From a bacterium (GTDB lineage Bacteria; JAMOTN01), in the NCBI GenBank assembly GCA_027062325.1, contig JAMOTN010000018.1:1-46158 (forward strand): DNA of 46,158 nucleotides, read 5' to 3'. Below the pieces are notes generated by a model. It had not been told where the DNA came from, did no database searches, and saw only the letters and a program-made list of their open reading frames with translations. The number at the start of each line of letters is the position of its first letter. Position 1 is the first letter of the stretch. This document shows positions 45,827 through 46,158 of this stretch, in pieces. Position numbers and translations under genes: made by a program.

Positions 45827-46108
45827 ATGCCCAACACAAAGTCTGCAGCAAGAGCACACAGGAGAAGCTTGAAGAGGAGAATGCGCAACAAATCCATTAA
45901 AACCTTTATGAAAAATCTTGAGAAGAAGTTGCGCAGTGCAATTGAGGCCAAAAACGAAGAAGAAGCACGCAATCTCTTAAATCTCTACTACAAACACGCT
46001 GAAAAAACTGCCACCAAAGGTGTTTGGCACAAAAACAAGGCTGCACGTAAAAAGTCACGCCTTACTTTGCTCTTTAATAAGATGTTCCAAGCCGGCGTAG
46101 CTCAGTAG
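45827..46108 (+). CDS. rpsT: 30S ribosomal protein bS20
   Basis: bS20 binds 16S rRNA at the bottom of the small subunit. The N-terminal 'MPNTKSAARAHRRSLKRRMRNKSIKT' and the C-terminal 'GVWHKNKAARKKSRLT' are typical, in parts. The protein has 93 residues, a little longer than usual at the C-terminus ('FQAGVAQ'). The last five codons and the stop lie within the first 18 bases of the following tRNA-Thr gene. ATG 45827 lies after AAAAGGAGGG. It has its own promoter and runs opposite to most of the window. Confidence 0.96.
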   Translation: MPNTKSAARAHRRSLKRRMRNKSIKTFMKNLEKKLRSAIEAKNEEEARNLLNLYYKHAEKTATKGVWHKNKAARKKSRLTLLFNKMFQAGVAQ

Positions 46109-46158
46109 GCTAGAGCGGGTGATTCGTAATCACCAGGTCGAGGGTTCGATCCCCTCCG
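46091..46158 (+). tRNA. tRNA-Thr(CGT), cut by the window edge
   Basis: The sequence from 46091 has acceptor GCCGGCG, D arm 'TAGCTCAGTAGGCTAGAGC', anticodon arm GGTGA-TTCGTAA-TCACC (anticodon CGT) and T arm GAGGG-TTCGATC-CCCTC. The last bases of the acceptor stem are outside the window. Its first 18 bases are also the last codons of rpsT, so the two share DNA and probably a transcript. Confidence 0.92.

Noticed and set aside
45733-45972. A 79-codon minus-strand frame over the rpsT start
   Set aside because: It overlaps the rpsT promoter and coding region and has the Leu/Phe-rich look of a shadow of a basic protein.

Overview
The window reads as a chromosomal segment from an AT-rich, Gram-negative (diderm) bacterium. 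Diderm character is suggested by a C-terminal LptD-like beta-barrel fragment at the left edge, an FtsE-FtsX-EnvC set, an exported M48 protease and several signal-peptide proteins. Many genes start with GTG or TTG behind strong AGGAGG-type ribosome binding sites. A stand-alone methylmalonyl-CoA mutase chain, a GH57 glycosidase and a radical SAM protein with a C-x5-C-x2-C cluster fit a deep-branching, probably anaerobic and possibly thermophilic lineage. I cannot name the phylum from sequence alone. No phage, insertion sequence or CRISPR array was seen, so this is mostly core genome with unusual details.

Layout. Nearly everything is on the minus strand. From high to low coordinates: rpsT and tRNA-Thr (plus strand, right edge); an ArsB/NhaD-type transporter; an M18 aminopeptidase; tRNA-Leu, tRNA-fMet and tRNA-Met with an intrinsic terminator between the last two; a TSUP permease; the F-type ATP synthase operon (atpB, a four-hairpin c subunit, panD, a normal c subunit, atpF, atpH, atpA, atpG, atpD, atpC) followed by a very basic TPR-like exported protein. 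Two exported proteins on the plus strand follow (an M48 protease and one of unknown function). A long minus-strand run then holds an exported protein, metK, a diguanylate cyclase, an LmeA-like protein, a membrane protein, ftsE, ftsX, an envC-like gene, ctpA, rnhB, a degenerate NifS-like protein and a NifU/IscU scaffold, closed by a terminator. The next run is GH57, a GGDEF protein, a GAF/HD-GYP protein, an ispD-ispF fusion, a BtuF-like binding protein, a radical SAM protein, methylmalonyl-CoA mutase and a TPR protein. It leads into a ribosomal block: a 30-residue COX24-like ribosomal protein, a structured leader, rpsB, tsf, a terminator-like hairpin, pyrH, frr, uppS and cdsA.

The most striking system is the ATP synthase rotor. 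The operon encodes a conventional 86-residue c subunit with a two-carboxylate site (E34 and E67, with S68, T69 and Y72). It also encodes a 320-residue c subunit made of four hairpins in exact 79-residue register. Only the first hairpin keeps the essential helix-2 carboxylate (E66); hairpins 2 and 3 have Ser and hairpin 4 has Gln. A panD gene with an intact GS processing site lies between the two c genes. If both proteins enter one ring, the ion-to-ATP ratio would be changed in a way I do not know to have been described for an F-type operon.

Other notable points are a cysteine-desulfurase-like protein that keeps the SAC cysteine but appears to lack the PLP lysine and overlaps the scaffold gene, an extra segment of about 85 residues in RNase HII, an IspD-IspF fusion with altered IspF motifs, a possible pseudoknotted rpsB leader, and an rpsT gene whose last codons form the start of tRNA-Thr.
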